Below, one piece after another: positions 35,470-44,155 of a stretch of DNA of 64,000 nt; within the stretch, counting starts at the first letter, position 1, and each line of letters begins with the position of its first letter. The DNA lies in contig NZ_ARQE01000001.1 in NCBI RefSeq assembly GCF_000382705.1, positions 1 through 64,000 of the forward strand, in the 5' to 3' direction. The stretch comes from Aureimonas ureilytica DSM 18598 = NBRC 106430. Its GTDB lineage: Bacteria > Pseudomonadota > Alphaproteobacteria > Rhizobiales > Rhizobiaceae. The notes beneath the pieces are model-generated. The model had not been told where the DNA came from, made no database searches, and was given only the letters and a program-made list of their open reading frames with translations. The position numbers and the translations under genes are program-made.

Positions 35470-36411
35470 ATGGACAGCGAAGACCTGAAGCGCGACGCGG
35501 CGGCCGGAAGCCAGACGGCGGCCGACTGGCTGCGGGCCGAGATCGAGGATTCGCTGGACGAGGATTACGAGCTGGAGCTTTCGCCCCCGGACCTCACGGG
35601 CGAACTCGCCAAGGTCTACAAGAGCGCCCATCCCCAGGCGCTCGACCGGCTCGGCTATTTCCGCGAGCTCCTGCGCCTCCAGTCGGAGCTGATCAAGCTG
35701 CAGAACTGGGTCGCCCATCGCAAGGAAAAGGTCGTCGTCCTGTTCGAGGGCCGCGACGCGGCCGGCAAGGGCGGCGTCATCAAGCGCATCTCGCAGCGGC
35801 TCAATCCGCGCATCGTGCGCGTCGTCGCGCTGCCCGCGCCGAGCGACCGCGAAAAGACGCAATGGTATTTCCAGCGCTACGTGCCGCATCTGCCGGCGGG
35901 CGGCGAGATCGTCCTGTTCGACCGCTCCTGGTACAACCGGGCCGGCGTCGAGCGCGTCATGGGCTTCGCCAAGCCCGACGAGGTCGAGCAGTTCTTCGAG
36001 GACGTGCCGGAATTCGAGCGGATGCTGGCGCGCTCCGGCATCCGGCTCGTCAAATACTGGTTCTCGATCACCGACGAGGAGCAGCAGATGCGCTTCATGA
36101 TGCGCATCCACGATCCCTTGAAGCAGTGGAAGCTCTCGCCGATGGACCTTCAGTCCCGCGTGCGCTGGGAGCAGTACACCAAGGCCAAGGAGGACATGTT
36201 CGCCCGCACGAGCATTCCCGAGGCGCCCTGGTACATCGTGGAGGGCAACGACAAGAAGCGCGCCCGCCTCAACTGCATCAGCCACCTCCTGAGCCTCATC
36301 CCCTACGAGGACGTGCCCTACGAGGAGATCACCCTGCCCGAGCGTGTGTTCAACCCGGAATACGAGCGCCAGACGCTGCCGAGCGAGCTCTACGTGCCGC
36401 AGCGCTACTGA
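35470..36411 (+). CDS. ppk2: Polyphosphate kinase 2
   Basis: A 313-residue PPK2-family enzyme transferring phosphate between polyphosphate and nucleoside diphosphates. It has Walker A GRDAAGKGG (about 98-106), Walker B-like DRSWYNRAGVERVMGF with the catalytic Asp and Arg, and the lid residues following. A single domain of this length is typical of class I PPK2. ATG 35470 (MDSEDLKRDA) is preferred as earlier starts run into the AraC gene frame. It is a stand-alone gene closed by a hairpin. Confidence 0.92.
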   Translation: MDSEDLKRDAAAGSQTAADWLRAEIEDSLDEDYELELSPPDLTGELAKVYKSAHPQALDRLGYFRELLRLQSELIKLQNWVAHRKEKVVVLFEGRDAAGKGGVIKRISQRLNPRIVRVVALPAPSDREKTQWYFQRYVPHLPAGGEIVLFDRSWYNRAGVERVMGFAKPDEVEQFFEDVPEFERMLARSGIRLVKYWFSITDEEQQMRFMMRIHDPLKQWKLSPMDLQSRVRWEQYTKAKEDMFARTSIPEAPWYIVEGNDKKRARLNCISHLLSLIPYEDVPYEEITLPERVFNPEYERQTLPSELYVPQRY

Positions 36412-36492
36412 CGGGCAAGGGGCGATCCCTCGCCCGCCCGAAACCCGAACGCCCGCAGACAGCCTTGAGGGCTGAGTGAGCAGGAGAGCCGG

Positions 36493-36522
36493 ACGCGGAT
36501 CGGGCACCCCGATCCGCGTTTC
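36493..36522 (+). terminator. Intrinsic terminator of ppk2
   Basis: Twelve-bp perfect arms (ACGCGGATCGGG at 36493-36504, complement at 36508-36519), 3-nt loop and TT. It lies 80 nt after the ppk2 stop on the correct strand. Confidence 0.65.
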
Positions 36523-36528
36523 GCGACC

Positions 36529-36571
36529 GAGCCCGGCGGCCGGGCCGCGAGAAGGACCGGCCGCCGGGCTC
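36529..36571 (-). terminator. Hairpin after the autotransporter gene
   Basis: Fifteen-bp perfect arms (GAGCCCGGCGGCCGG at 36529-36543, complement at 36557-36571) with a 13-nt loop, 17 nt past the autotransporter stop on the minus strand. There is no U-run. Confidence 0.55.
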
Positions 36572-36588
36572 GAAGCCTGCGAAGGCGC

Positions 36589-39500
36589 TTACCAGGAGAC
36601 GCGCAGCGTGCCGGACACGCCCTGGGCCGTCAGGTTCTCCCGGATTTCGGCGTCGTAGGCCGCCGTGAACGACACGTTCTCGCCGCGCGCGACTTCCAGC
36701 GACAAGCCGCCGACAAGGGCGCTGCGACCGATGTCCACGCCCGCCACCGGAAAGCCGACGCCCAGAAGCTGCTGCCGGCTCGTCTGCGTGACCTCGATCA
36801 GGTCGGCGCGATAGCCGAGACTGGCGGTCGGCCGCACCAGAACGCCGCCCTCGAAGGTGAAGTCGCGCGTCAGCCCCAGGGAGGCGGTGACATGGGCTTC
36901 CTCGAAACTGCGCTGGTCGGTCGAGAGGGCGAAGGCCGAGCCCGCCTCGCTCGTGCCGTCGCGGCGAAAGGTGCGATAGCCGGCGCCGAGCGTCGGCAGA
37001 ACCGTGGTCTCGCCCAGAGCGAAGGCGCGCGAGATGCGCCCTTCCACGAAGCCGCCGACGCCCTTGTCCCGGCTCGTCAGGCCGGACGTGCCACCAAGAC
37101 CGAGGCCGACCGAGCGCGCCGTGTCGATCTCCCCGTAGGACAGGCCGGCGGAGCCGCCGTAGTCGAACCCGTTCCTGCCGAGCGATCCATAGAGAGCGCC
37201 CGAATAGGTCTCCACGTCGGCCGAACCGGCCGCATAGGACTGGACCTCCTCGCGGCCGATGCGGAACGCGCCGCCCACCCGGCCGTCGTCGATGCCCCGT
37301 TCGATGCCGAACGTGCCGCCATAGCCTTTCACGCGATAGGCCGACACATCGGAATAGGAGGTGTCGCCAAGGGTCCAGAGGCGCGTCGCCCCGGCCTGCG
37401 TTCCGCCATGAAGCGCATCGGTGGTCTGGCGCATGGCGATCTGGTCGGCCAGGCGGCCGACCGAGCGAACCGCCGTCTGTCCCGCATCCACATGCACCCG
37501 GCCCGTGGCCTGTTCGAGACCGCGCTGGAGACTCCCGGCGTCGGCAAGATAGAGCGAGGTGAAGAGGCCGGCGGCAGCGGAGGAGGGCCGGACGCCCGCC
37601 GCCGGGCGGAGCGACTGGATCGCCTGACCGAGCGAGCGCGCATTGGCGCTCTGCGCCAGCCCGAGCGCGGCGAGATTGGCGTAGTCGGCGGGCGTCGCGA
37701 CCAGCGAAAGCGTCTGCTGGCCATAGAGCAGGTCGAAGCGCGAGCCCGGCAGAAGGCCGGCGGCAGGCTGCGCCAGTCCGGAGAAGGACCCGGCGATCCG
37801 ACCGTTCTCAAGCTGCACGAAGGCGAAGGATTGGCCGAGCGTGGGCGTGAACCGGTTGGTGGCGGAGCCGGTGATGCCGCGAAGAACCGGCTGCAGGATG
37901 CCGCTGGCGGTGAAGGTCCGGTTCTGCCCGGCGACCGCGATGCGGTCAAAGCCGCCCGCGCCGACCACGGGAGCCGCGCCGTCGATCTCGATCCGGGTCG
38001 TGGCCGTGCCGGTCAGCGTGAGATTGCCGTTCACCGTCAGGAGGCCGGGCGAGCGTCCGGGCGAGAGCGTGCCGTCCACCAGGACATTGCCGTTGACGAG
38101 GCCGTTGCCCGACAGGCGAGCGTCCTTGAAGACATGCAGGTTGGATGTCGTCAGGCGGCCATCCACCAGAAACTCGCCGCCGGCGACATCGGCACCGCCG
38201 CCGAAGCGGGCGTCTCCGAGAAGCTCAAGCGTGCCGCCCCCTTCCTTTCTCAAGGTGCGGTCGCTCTGCACCGGCAGGGTCCAGACCGTGCGCATACCCG
38301 GCGTCTGGCCGGTGCCCACGACATAGGGACCCTTGATGGTCGGATCGAGCGTGGTGGGCCCCGAGTTCAACGCGCGATCGAGGCGCAGGAAGCCGCGCCC
38401 GTAAATGGCGTCCGTGCCGCGATCCCCGAGATCCTCGGCCGTTTCCAGAAGGATGTTGGTGATCTGGGCCGGCGTATAGGTCGGAAAGGCCTGAATGAGA
38501 ACCGCCACCGCGCCCGCCACGTGCGGCGTGGCCATGGAGGTTCCCTCCAGCGCCTTGTAGCTGTCGGTCGAAACGGTGGAATAGATGTTGCGCTGCGTCT
38601 CGTTGCCGGCGCCGCCGGGCGCGGCGATGCACCATTCGGCCGCCACGCCGCATGTGTTGGAATAGTCGGCGATCTGCTTGTTGGCGTCGGTGGCGACGAC
38701 CACGAGAATGCGACCGCGCTGGATGCCGTCCTGCGCCTCGGCCTTGGCCAGAGCCGTCGCGTTCATGTCCGAGAAGTCGGCGGTGTCGGACCCCGTATAG
38801 ATCTGCGCGCCGGACGAGTTCGTCCGCGACGCGTTGCCGGGCGCGATAAAGGGAAACAGGCCGATGCCGGACGGGCTTTCGGCGGCGATGGGCGCACCCT
38901 GTCGATCGTTGCCCGCCGCGATCACCAGAATCTGGCCGGCCTTCAGCGAGGCGCGAACGGCGGTCGCTTCGCTGTCCAGCGAGCCGGTGTTCCAGGTCTT
39001 GTCGCCCGGGCTCAGACTGGGGCCGAAGGAGCCGTTGATGACGCGAACCCGATCCTCTTCGGGAAGATCCTTGCCGTTCTGGGTCGCGAGATAGGCGATG
39101 GCGGCCGTGGGGTCGGAACCGAGACCGCTTATGGCCGCATCGCAGGCATTGGGATCGCGAAGAACGGCCGGCCCGCACGTCGCCAGTTGGGCGGCGTTGT
39201 ACTGGACGCCCTTGATCGTGAAATTACCGCCTTCGTCGATCTCGTTCTTATAGAGATCGGCCAGATAGGGCAGAGACCCGACGCTGAGCAGCTTGACGCC
39301 GGGGGCGATACCCTGCATCCCCGCGCCGTCGGCGGCCGCTCCGATAATGCCCGCCACGTGGGTTCCGTGACCATCGGGGTCCTCGGTCGCGTTGCCCCGC
39401 ACGAAGCCGGCGCTCACGTCGTCCTGATCGATGGCCTGGCGCGGATCGAACCAGTGCAGCAAGGACATGGAACGGGCGTCGAGCCGTCCGGCGAATTCGG

Positions 39501-40032
39501 GATGGACGGAGCCGTCCGGCCGACGGTCGATGCCGGTGTCCACCACCGCGACCGTGACGCCCTTGCCCGTCAGGCCGCGTGCCACCGCCACGTCGTCTCC
39601 GATGGCGCCGAGACCCCAGTTGCGCTGGAATTCGGTCAGCGTGGCGAGATCGACATTCGGCTGCGCGCCGGGCGGCAGGGCGCGTGAACCTTCGAGGACC
39701 GGCCCAGGCGTAGAGGACGCCATGCCGAGCCGTGCGTGGTCGAGGCCGAGCGCGACCGCACGCGTCAGTCCGTCTTCGAGCGCGGGGCGAAGGCGCCTGG
39801 CTTCGCTCAGCACGGCCTCGCCGCGAAACGGCGTCAGCCGCGCGTTCTCATAGGCGGTGGCCAAGAGCGAGGCGTCGCCGGAGGCCGCTGCCTTCGACAG
39901 GGCTCGTGAGAGTTCGGGCGAGACGACCGCCGCCGCATCCTGCGCGCGGGCCGGAATGGCGGCGGCGGGCGCCAGGGCGGTGGCGGACAAGAGAGCAACC
40001 ATCAGGCTGCGGGCGGCGATCTGGCGTGACAT
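36589..40032 (-). CDS. Subtilisin-family (S8) autotransporter serine protease
   Basis: A 1147-residue type V secreted protease. A signal peptide covers about the first 32 residues. The S8 protease domain has Asp in VVDTGID (about 164), His in HGTHVAGI (about 224) and Ser in GTSMATPHVAGA (about 498). Residues about 610-720 form autotransporter-associated repeats (GGGTLELLG, GNLTLTG) of the passenger beta-helix, and about 860-1147 the outer-membrane barrel, ending in an aromatic residue (VSW). It should be displayed or released at the cell surface. The ATG at 40030-40032 gives a clean signal peptide; an earlier in-frame ATG would add 26 residues. Confidence 0.9.
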   Translation of the reverse strand: MSRQIAARSLMVALLSATALAPAAAIPARAQDAAAVVSPELSRALSKAAASGDASLLATAYENARLTPFRGEAVLSEARRLRPALEDGLTRAVALGLDHARLGMASSTPGPVLEGSRALPPGAQPNVDLATLTEFQRNWGLGAIGDDVAVARGLTGKGVTVAVVDTGIDRRPDGSVHPEFAGRLDARSMSLLHWFDPRQAIDQDDVSAGFVRGNATEDPDGHGTHVAGIIGAAADGAGMQGIAPGVKLLSVGSLPYLADLYKNEIDEGGNFTIKGVQYNAAQLATCGPAVLRDPNACDAAISGLGSDPTAAIAYLATQNGKDLPEEDRVRVINGSFGPSLSPGDKTWNTGSLDSEATAVRASLKAGQILVIAAGNDRQGAPIAAESPSGIGLFPFIAPGNASRTNSSGAQIYTGSDTADFSDMNATALAKAEAQDGIQRGRILVVVATDANKQIADYSNTCGVAAEWCIAAPGGAGNETQRNIYSTVSTDSYKALEGTSMATPHVAGAVAVLIQAFPTYTPAQITNILLETAEDLGDRGTDAIYGRGFLRLDRALNSGPTTLDPTIKGPYVVGTGQTPGMRTVWTLPVQSDRTLRKEGGGTLELLGDARFGGGADVAGGEFLVDGRLTTSNLHVFKDARLSGNGLVNGNVLVDGTLSPGRSPGLLTVNGNLTLTGTATTRIEIDGAAPVVGAGGFDRIAVAGQNRTFTASGILQPVLRGITGSATNRFTPTLGQSFAFVQLENGRIAGSFSGLAQPAAGLLPGSRFDLLYGQQTLSLVATPADYANLAALGLAQSANARSLGQAIQSLRPAAGVRPSSAAAGLFTSLYLADAGSLQRGLEQATGRVHVDAGQTAVRSVGRLADQIAMRQTTDALHGGTQAGATRLWTLGDTSYSDVSAYRVKGYGGTFGIERGIDDGRVGGAFRIGREEVQSYAAGSADVETYSGALYGSLGRNGFDYGGSAGLSYGEIDTARSVGLGLGGTSGLTSRDKGVGGFVEGRISRAFALGETTVLPTLGAGYRTFRRDGTSEAGSAFALSTDQRSFEEAHVTASLGLTRDFTFEGGVLVRPTASLGYRADLIEVTQTSRQQLLGVGFPVAGVDIGRSALVGGLSLEVARGENVSFTAAYDAEIRENLTAQGVSGTLRVSW

Positions 40033-40578
40033 CGGTTTCCTTGGGAGCGGCAGGACGGGTGAAAGAAAGGGTCTGAATCCGCCGCCATTCGAGCGGCAGG
40101 TGAAGGGCAAGAGGGGGCGTCCCGCCGCGCCCCTGTCGGGACAGGCAGCGGCGCATCCCCACTTGCGGAAGCGTGGCGGGCAGCGTTGCTCGATCCGAGC
40201 GCAAGGATGCGCCCGGCTCGAATGGGGACTATCGAATTCTCAGGCGGAAAATACGGTTACATTCCCTAGGGGAATTTAGGCTTTTTGCAATCAGAATTCG
40301 ATTTAAGATCCTATTTATCAATATAAAATCCGAGAATTCGCAATGATTTCCTGAGGAATCATTCGTCTCATCCTCCCGAAAATCCATCGCCATTCGAATG
40401 CACCCGCATCAATTCCGGGGCTCCGAATGGAAAGCCCCCAAGACCGGCAGGTGCGAATTGCCGGACTGTCGCTCGGAACGGGTCCGAAACGTCTGGCATG
40501 GCCGCTCGCCCTCACCCTTGGCAGGGGCTCCGAAGGGTTGACCGGGCCCGCCGGCCGGCCCGCCGGCGCCCGACGGCT
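40033..40578. other. Gene-free AT-rich stretch upstream of the autotransporter
   Basis: About 546 bp without a convincing gene. The part from about 40225 to 40420 is markedly AT-rich against the surrounding GC-rich DNA and contains palindromes: ATTCCC-TAG-GGGAAT (40261-40275) and an imperfect dyad at 40342-40363. These could be regulator sites for the autotransporter, whose promoter must lie here, or a remnant of foreign DNA. A 64-codon minus-strand frame (40318-40515) lacks support. Confidence 0.5.
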
Positions 40579-40899
40579 TCAGCGGCTGTAGGTGTAGGTC
40601 GCGATCTTGCAGACGTTGATATTGCGTTTCATCAGGACGTCGCCGTCCTCGAACACCGCCTTGAAGTCGTAGCGGCAGCTTCCGCTGCCGTCGTCGATGT
40701 CGATATTGAACGTCTCGCCGTCCTCGATCATGTCGGCGCCGAGAATGTCCTCCTCCCAGTCATCCGTGCTGGTGACGGACGCATAGAAATGCGTGAGCGT
40801 CTCGCCGGTCTGGTTTTCGATATCGACGCGGCGGTCCGCGGCCCGGGCGCCGACCGAGAGCCCGAGCACCAGCGCCAAGCCGATGGAGAATGTTCGCAT
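40579..40899 (-). CDS. Small secreted protein of unknown function
   Basis: A 106-residue hypothetical protein. A signal peptide (MRTFSIGLALVLGLSVGARA, 20 residues) precedes an acidic, beta-rich mature domain containing two cysteines (in SCRYDF and NVCKI) that could form a disulfide. The pattern VDIENQTGETLTHFYAS resembles small periplasmic beta-sandwich proteins, but I do not recognise a named family. AGGGGG about 7 nt before ATG 40897-40899 supports the start. It stands alone between gene-free regions. Confidence 0.75.
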   Translation of the reverse strand: MRTFSIGLALVLGLSVGARAADRRVDIENQTGETLTHFYASVTSTDDWEEDILGADMIEDGETFNIDIDDGSGSCRYDFKAVFEDGDVLMKRNINVCKIATYTYSR

Positions 40900-41597
40900 T
40901 GCCGACCCCCTTCCAAGAAACCTGCCCGCATGTTCGATGGGCGGCGCGGCGTGTCCAGCCGGCCTGAAGCGTCTGGGACGAAGCGATGGCAGTGTGGGAC
41001 GCTTTCGCGCGCGGGCGTTGGGCCACGACCCTGCGGCCTGCGCCGCCGGACATTCGGGCGCCTGGTTTCGGGAGGCGGCCGGAGCAGGGCGCCGCGCTCC
41101 GCGCGCTCCGCGCGAACCCGCTGCCTCACCCGCGCCGGCCGCCCCGCCCTGGTGGCGATCGGCCGGCCGCAGCTTGCGGACGTGGATTGAGCGTCCGGCC
41201 CCGAGGAGCAGAGCGGCGCGAGGACGACGGTCATCGGGCATCGGGCACTCGCGGATCATGTCGGCGACGACCCGGATGCCACGATCTCCCGCAAGAAAGG
41301 CCCTGCGTGTCGCTGGACCGCCTGAAACGATCGATGTCGATCAGGACGACCGCGACAGAGGTTTTCGAAGATCCGGCCGATTGTTCCTGTCTGCGGCACG
41401 GAGCGGAGCGAGTTGTCGAACATCCGGCCCACCGCTTCGTCTCCTCTTGGCGTTCATTACGGACGGAGATGTTCGCAATCTTGTAAAGCTCGTCCGCCTG
41501 CGCCTTTCTGGCGCAGCGAATACAGGTCCGTGTTCCGGCTTTTTTAATGGTAGGCACATAATGTTCGGCCTTCGTAGATTTACCATTCAGAGGCAGA
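40900..41597. other. Gene-free stretch before the chemoreceptor
   Basis: About 698 bp in which I find no supportable gene on either strand. Short frames exist but have no recognisable motif, ribosome-binding site or codon pattern; the minus-strand frame over 41231-41707 runs into the chemoreceptor gene antisense. It may be decayed coding DNA. The promoters of both neighbours must be inside it; the last 100 bp are less GC-rich. Confidence 0.5.
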
Positions 41598-42668
41598 ATG
41601 CGTTCCTTCTGGAAAACCCCGTCGTCCCCCATGGGCGAACTCGAGGATCTTCGTGAATTCACGGATATCCTGAATGAAACGGGTGGTGTCGGCCTCTGGA
41701 ACTGCACGATGCCATCAGGCGATCCGGGCGATCCGACCAGTTGCTGGCGCTACTCGAACGAGTATCGCCGCATCCATGGCTACCGTGACGAAACGGATTT
41801 TCCCAACATCATGGCAAGCCTGGTCGAGGGTTTTCATCCCGACGACGCCGGAAGGGCATTGGGAGCGTTCGGGGAATATCTGAAAGGCCCCGAGGACGGC
41901 TCCCGCTTCTCGATCGAGTATCGGGCGCGCCACAAGGCGGGCCATTACATCTGGCTGCTCGTGACCGGCGGATGCAAGCGCAACGCCGAGGGCGTCGCCG
42001 TGCGGGCGGCGGGGACGGTGACGGACATCACCCGAATGAAGTCCGGCCAAACGGACATGGAAGCCTTGCTGCGCCATCAGGCGAGCGCCGTCGAGACGGC
42101 GACGAGCGCCGTGGTGCAGATGACGAGCAACATTCGACAGAATGCGGACAACGCGTCGAGCACGATGCAGATCGCCGACGCCGCCGCGACGAACGCGCGT
42201 CGCGTGAGCGAAGTCGTTCGGCAGGCCGTCGATGCCATCCAGGAGATCACGGACAAGATCCGTGTCGTGCAGGAGATCGCCCGCCAAACCGATCTCCTGG
42301 CCCTGAACGCCGCCATCGAAGCGGCGCGGGCGGGCGCGCATGGCAAGGGCTTCGCCGTTGTCGCCTCGGAAGTGCGCAAGCTGGCCGAACGCTCGCAGGA
42401 CGTGTCGAAGCAGATCGGCGGTCTGTCGATGTCCACGTCGTTGATCTCGCGAGACGCGGGCGCCATGCTCGAAAAGCTCGTTCCCGAAATCCGCAAGACG
42501 GCGGAGTTGATCGGAGAGATCACGGCCGCCTGCCGCGAGCAGACGATCGGGGCCGAACAGATCAACGACGCCATGCACAAGCTCGGCAATGGCTACGATC
42601 CCGTCACCGCCGGACAGGGGCAAAGCCCTGCCGAAACGGGTCGCCCCAAGCGCTACGCCCGGGCCTGA
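41598..42668 (+). CDS. Cytoplasmic PAS-domain methyl-accepting chemotaxis protein
   Basis: A 356-residue soluble chemoreceptor. A PAS domain covers about residues 20-140 ([16 protein letters not shown] through [10 protein letters not shown]), and the rest is the MCP signalling hairpin, whose tip [21 protein letters not shown] (about 230-250) contacts CheA and CheW. No transmembrane helix or HAMP is present. It likely senses an internal ligand or redox state. No che genes are nearby. The start at 41598 is the first ATG; ATG 41631 ([10 protein letters not shown]) is possible. Confidence 0.87.
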   Translation: MRSFWKTPSSPMGELEDLREFTDILNETGGVGLWNCTMPSGDPGDPTSCWRYSNEYRRIHGYRDETDFPNIMASLVEGFHPDDAGRALGAFGEYLKGPEDGSRFSIEYRARHKAGHYIWLLVTGGCKRNAEGVAVRAAGTVTDITRMKSGQTDMEALLRHQASAVETATSAVVQMTSNIRQNADNASSTMQIADAAATNARRVSEVVRQAVDAIQEITDKIRVVQEIARQTDLLALNAAIEAARAGAHGKGFAVVASEVRKLAERSQDVSKQIGGLSMSTSLISRDAGAMLEKLVPEIRKTAELIGEITAACREQTIGAEQINDAMHKLGNGYDPVTAGQGQSPAETGRPKRYARA

Positions 42669-42693
42669 CCGGAGGCTTCGCGCCTTCAAAGCC

Positions 42694-42726
42694 GCGCAGG
42701 ACGCCGGAGCCTCCCGCGTCCTGCGC
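42694..42726. terminator. Hairpin between chemoreceptor and SDR genes
   Basis: Eleven-bp perfect arms (GCGCAGGACGC at 42694-42704, complement at 42716-42726) with an 11-nt loop, between two convergent genes. There is no U-run; it is probably a shared stem terminator. Confidence 0.5.
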
Positions 42727-42801
42727 CCCGATCGGGGAAAGACCCGCTCGCGATGGTCTGCCCCTGACGGGTCGCGGCGAAACCCGACCTTCGAGGCTTC
42801 G

Positions 42802-43548
42802 TCACCACCGGACCGGAACGAGCTCGCCTGCGGGCGAGGAAGCGTAGAAGCCGGCCGTCGGGCCGTAGGCATGGGTGGTCGCCAGGGCGACGGCGGGTCG
42901 CGCGCCCACCTCCGGCGCGTGGCCGGCGCCGTTGCCGGTCATGTCGGTCGCGGTGAGACCGGGATCGACCGCGTTCACCTTGATCCCCTCGCTCGCCAGT
43001 TCCTTGGCGAGCTTGACCGTCAGCATGTTCAGCGCCGTCTTCGAGGCGCAGTAGCCGCCGAGGCCGACCGTCCAGGTCTCGCTGCGCAGGTCGAGCGCGT
43101 CGCCGAGGGAGCTGAGGCCGCTGCTCATCATGACGATCCGCGCCCCCTTCGATCGGCGGAGCAAGGGCAGGAAGCGCTGTGTCACCCGCAGGGCGCCGAG
43201 GACATTGGTCTCGAACATCCGGCGGATCTCGTCGAGCGGCTCGGCTTCCAGCGAGGGGGACGAGGCGAACATGAGGCCGGCATTGTTGACGAGAACGTCG
43301 AGCCGCCCCTCCGCGTCTTCGAGCACCGCCACGGCCGCCGCCACGCTCGCATCCTCGGTGACGTCGAGGAGTACCGATCGCACATCGAGGCCCTCGCCCC
43401 GCAACGCCCGCGCGGCCGCCTCGCCGCGCCCGGCATCCCGGCAACCCAGCCAGACCCTGTGGCCCTCTGCTGCGAGCTGACGCGCGATCGCAAGGCCGAT
43501 GCCTTTGTTGCCGCCGGTGACGAGGGCGATGCGGGGAGCTGTTGTCAT
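42802..43548 (-). CDS. SDR-family NAD(P)-dependent oxidoreductase
   Basis: A 248-residue short-chain dehydrogenase of the carbonyl-reductase type. It has the cofactor loop TGGNKGIG (about 11-18), NNAGLM and the catalytic Tyr-x3-Lys (YCASK), plus VDPGLTATDM. ATG 43546-43548 with AGGAA upstream gives the family N-terminus. It lies 55 bp downstream of a MarR regulator in the same direction, with a palindrome in the gap, so regulation by that MarR protein is likely. The substrate is unknown. Confidence 0.87.
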   Translation of the reverse strand: MTTAPRIALVTGGNKGIGLAIARQLAAEGHRVWLGCRDAGRGEAAARALRGEGLDVRSVLLDVTEDASVAAAVAVLEDAEGRLDVLVNNAGLMFASSPSLEAEPLDEIRRMFETNVLGALRVTQRFLPLLRRSKGARIVMMSSGLSSLGDALDLRSETWTVGLGGYCASKTALNMLTVKLAKELASEGIKVNAVDPGLTATDMTGNGAGHAPEVGARPAVALATTHAYGPTAGFYASSPAGELVPVRW

Positions 43549-43586
43549 GGCTGGTTTCCTGGTTGGGAACGTCGCCATGCCAATAC

Positions 43587-43599
43587 TACGAACTTCGTA
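43587..43599. promoter_or_regulatory. Palindromic operator candidate between MarR and SDR genes
   Basis: The 13-bp perfect palindrome TACGAA-C-TTCGTA lies in an AT-rich 55-bp gap directly upstream of the SDR gene. MarR dimers bind palindromes of this size. It could let the SDR gene be transcribed separately from marR and be repressed by it. Confidence 0.5.
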
Positions 43600-43603
43600 T
43601 AAT

Positions 43604-44053
43604 TCAAACGTCGGAGTTTTCGATCTTTCGGGCGAGGCGAACGAACTCGGCCCGCTCCTCCGTATCGAGCGACACGAGCATGGCCCGGCACGAGGCCTCG
43701 TATCCCTTGACATAGGCGGCGACGGCCTCCTCGCCCTTCGCCGTGATCGACAGCGCCACGGTCCGCCGGTTCGCCTCCGACCGCTCGCGCCGGGCCATGT
43801 CCCGCCGCACGAGGCGATCGACCGACGAGGACATGGTGGTCAGCGCGACATGGAGATTTCGGGCGGCGTCGCCGAGCGTGCATCCGGAGTGATCGTTCAC
43901 GAACAACAGCGTCTGGATGTCGAGGGCGGTCAGCGAACGCTCCAGCGCGGTCGCGGCTTCCGCGACCTTGAAGCGGCGGGTGAATCGCTCGAAGGCGAGC
44001 GTCAGTTGTTCGACCTGTTCGGCGGTGGGCTCTGTCATGGCCGTTTGAAGCAT
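43604..44053 (-). CDS. MarR-family transcriptional regulator
   Basis: A 149-residue MarR-type winged-helix protein. The DNA-binding region runs about 55-110 (LGDAARNLHVALTTMSSSVDRLVRRDMARRERSEANRRTVAL), with flanking dimerisation helices. ATG at 44038 (MTEPTAEQV) is an alternative start five codons in. It is upstream of and codirectional with an SDR gene, which it probably represses. The ligand is unknown; MarR/SDR pairs often respond to phenolics or electrophiles. Confidence 0.85.
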   Translation of the reverse strand: MLQTAMTEPTAEQVEQLTLAFERFTRRFKVAEAATALERSLTALDIQTLLFVNDHSGCTLGDAARNLHVALTTMSSSVDRLVRRDMARRERSEANRRTVALSITAKGEEAVAAYVKGYEASCRAMLVSLDTEERAEFVRLARKIENSDV

Positions 44054-44155
44054 CTTCCGACGGGCGAGGCTACCGGCGTGCCACGTCTTCGGCCGAAGTG
44101 AAGGCGCTGGCCCGGCCGGATGCGCCGTTCACGAGGGCCTCCCCGCGGCCCTTCC

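Noticed and set aside
40318-40515. A 64-codon minus-strand frame in the AT-rich gap
   Set aside because: It has no Shine-Dalgarno sequence, no family resemblance and an unusual composition.
41231-41707. Minus-strand frame with a VLIDIDRFRR stretch hinting at a GGDEF remnant
   Set aside because: The stretch is too short, no other GGDEF motif follows in any frame, and the frame overlaps the chemoreceptor antisense.
43582-43602. Similarity of AACTTCGTATA near the MarR gene to a loxP arm
   Set aside because: The second arm and spacer do not fit loxP; a short palindrome in a regulator gap explains it better.
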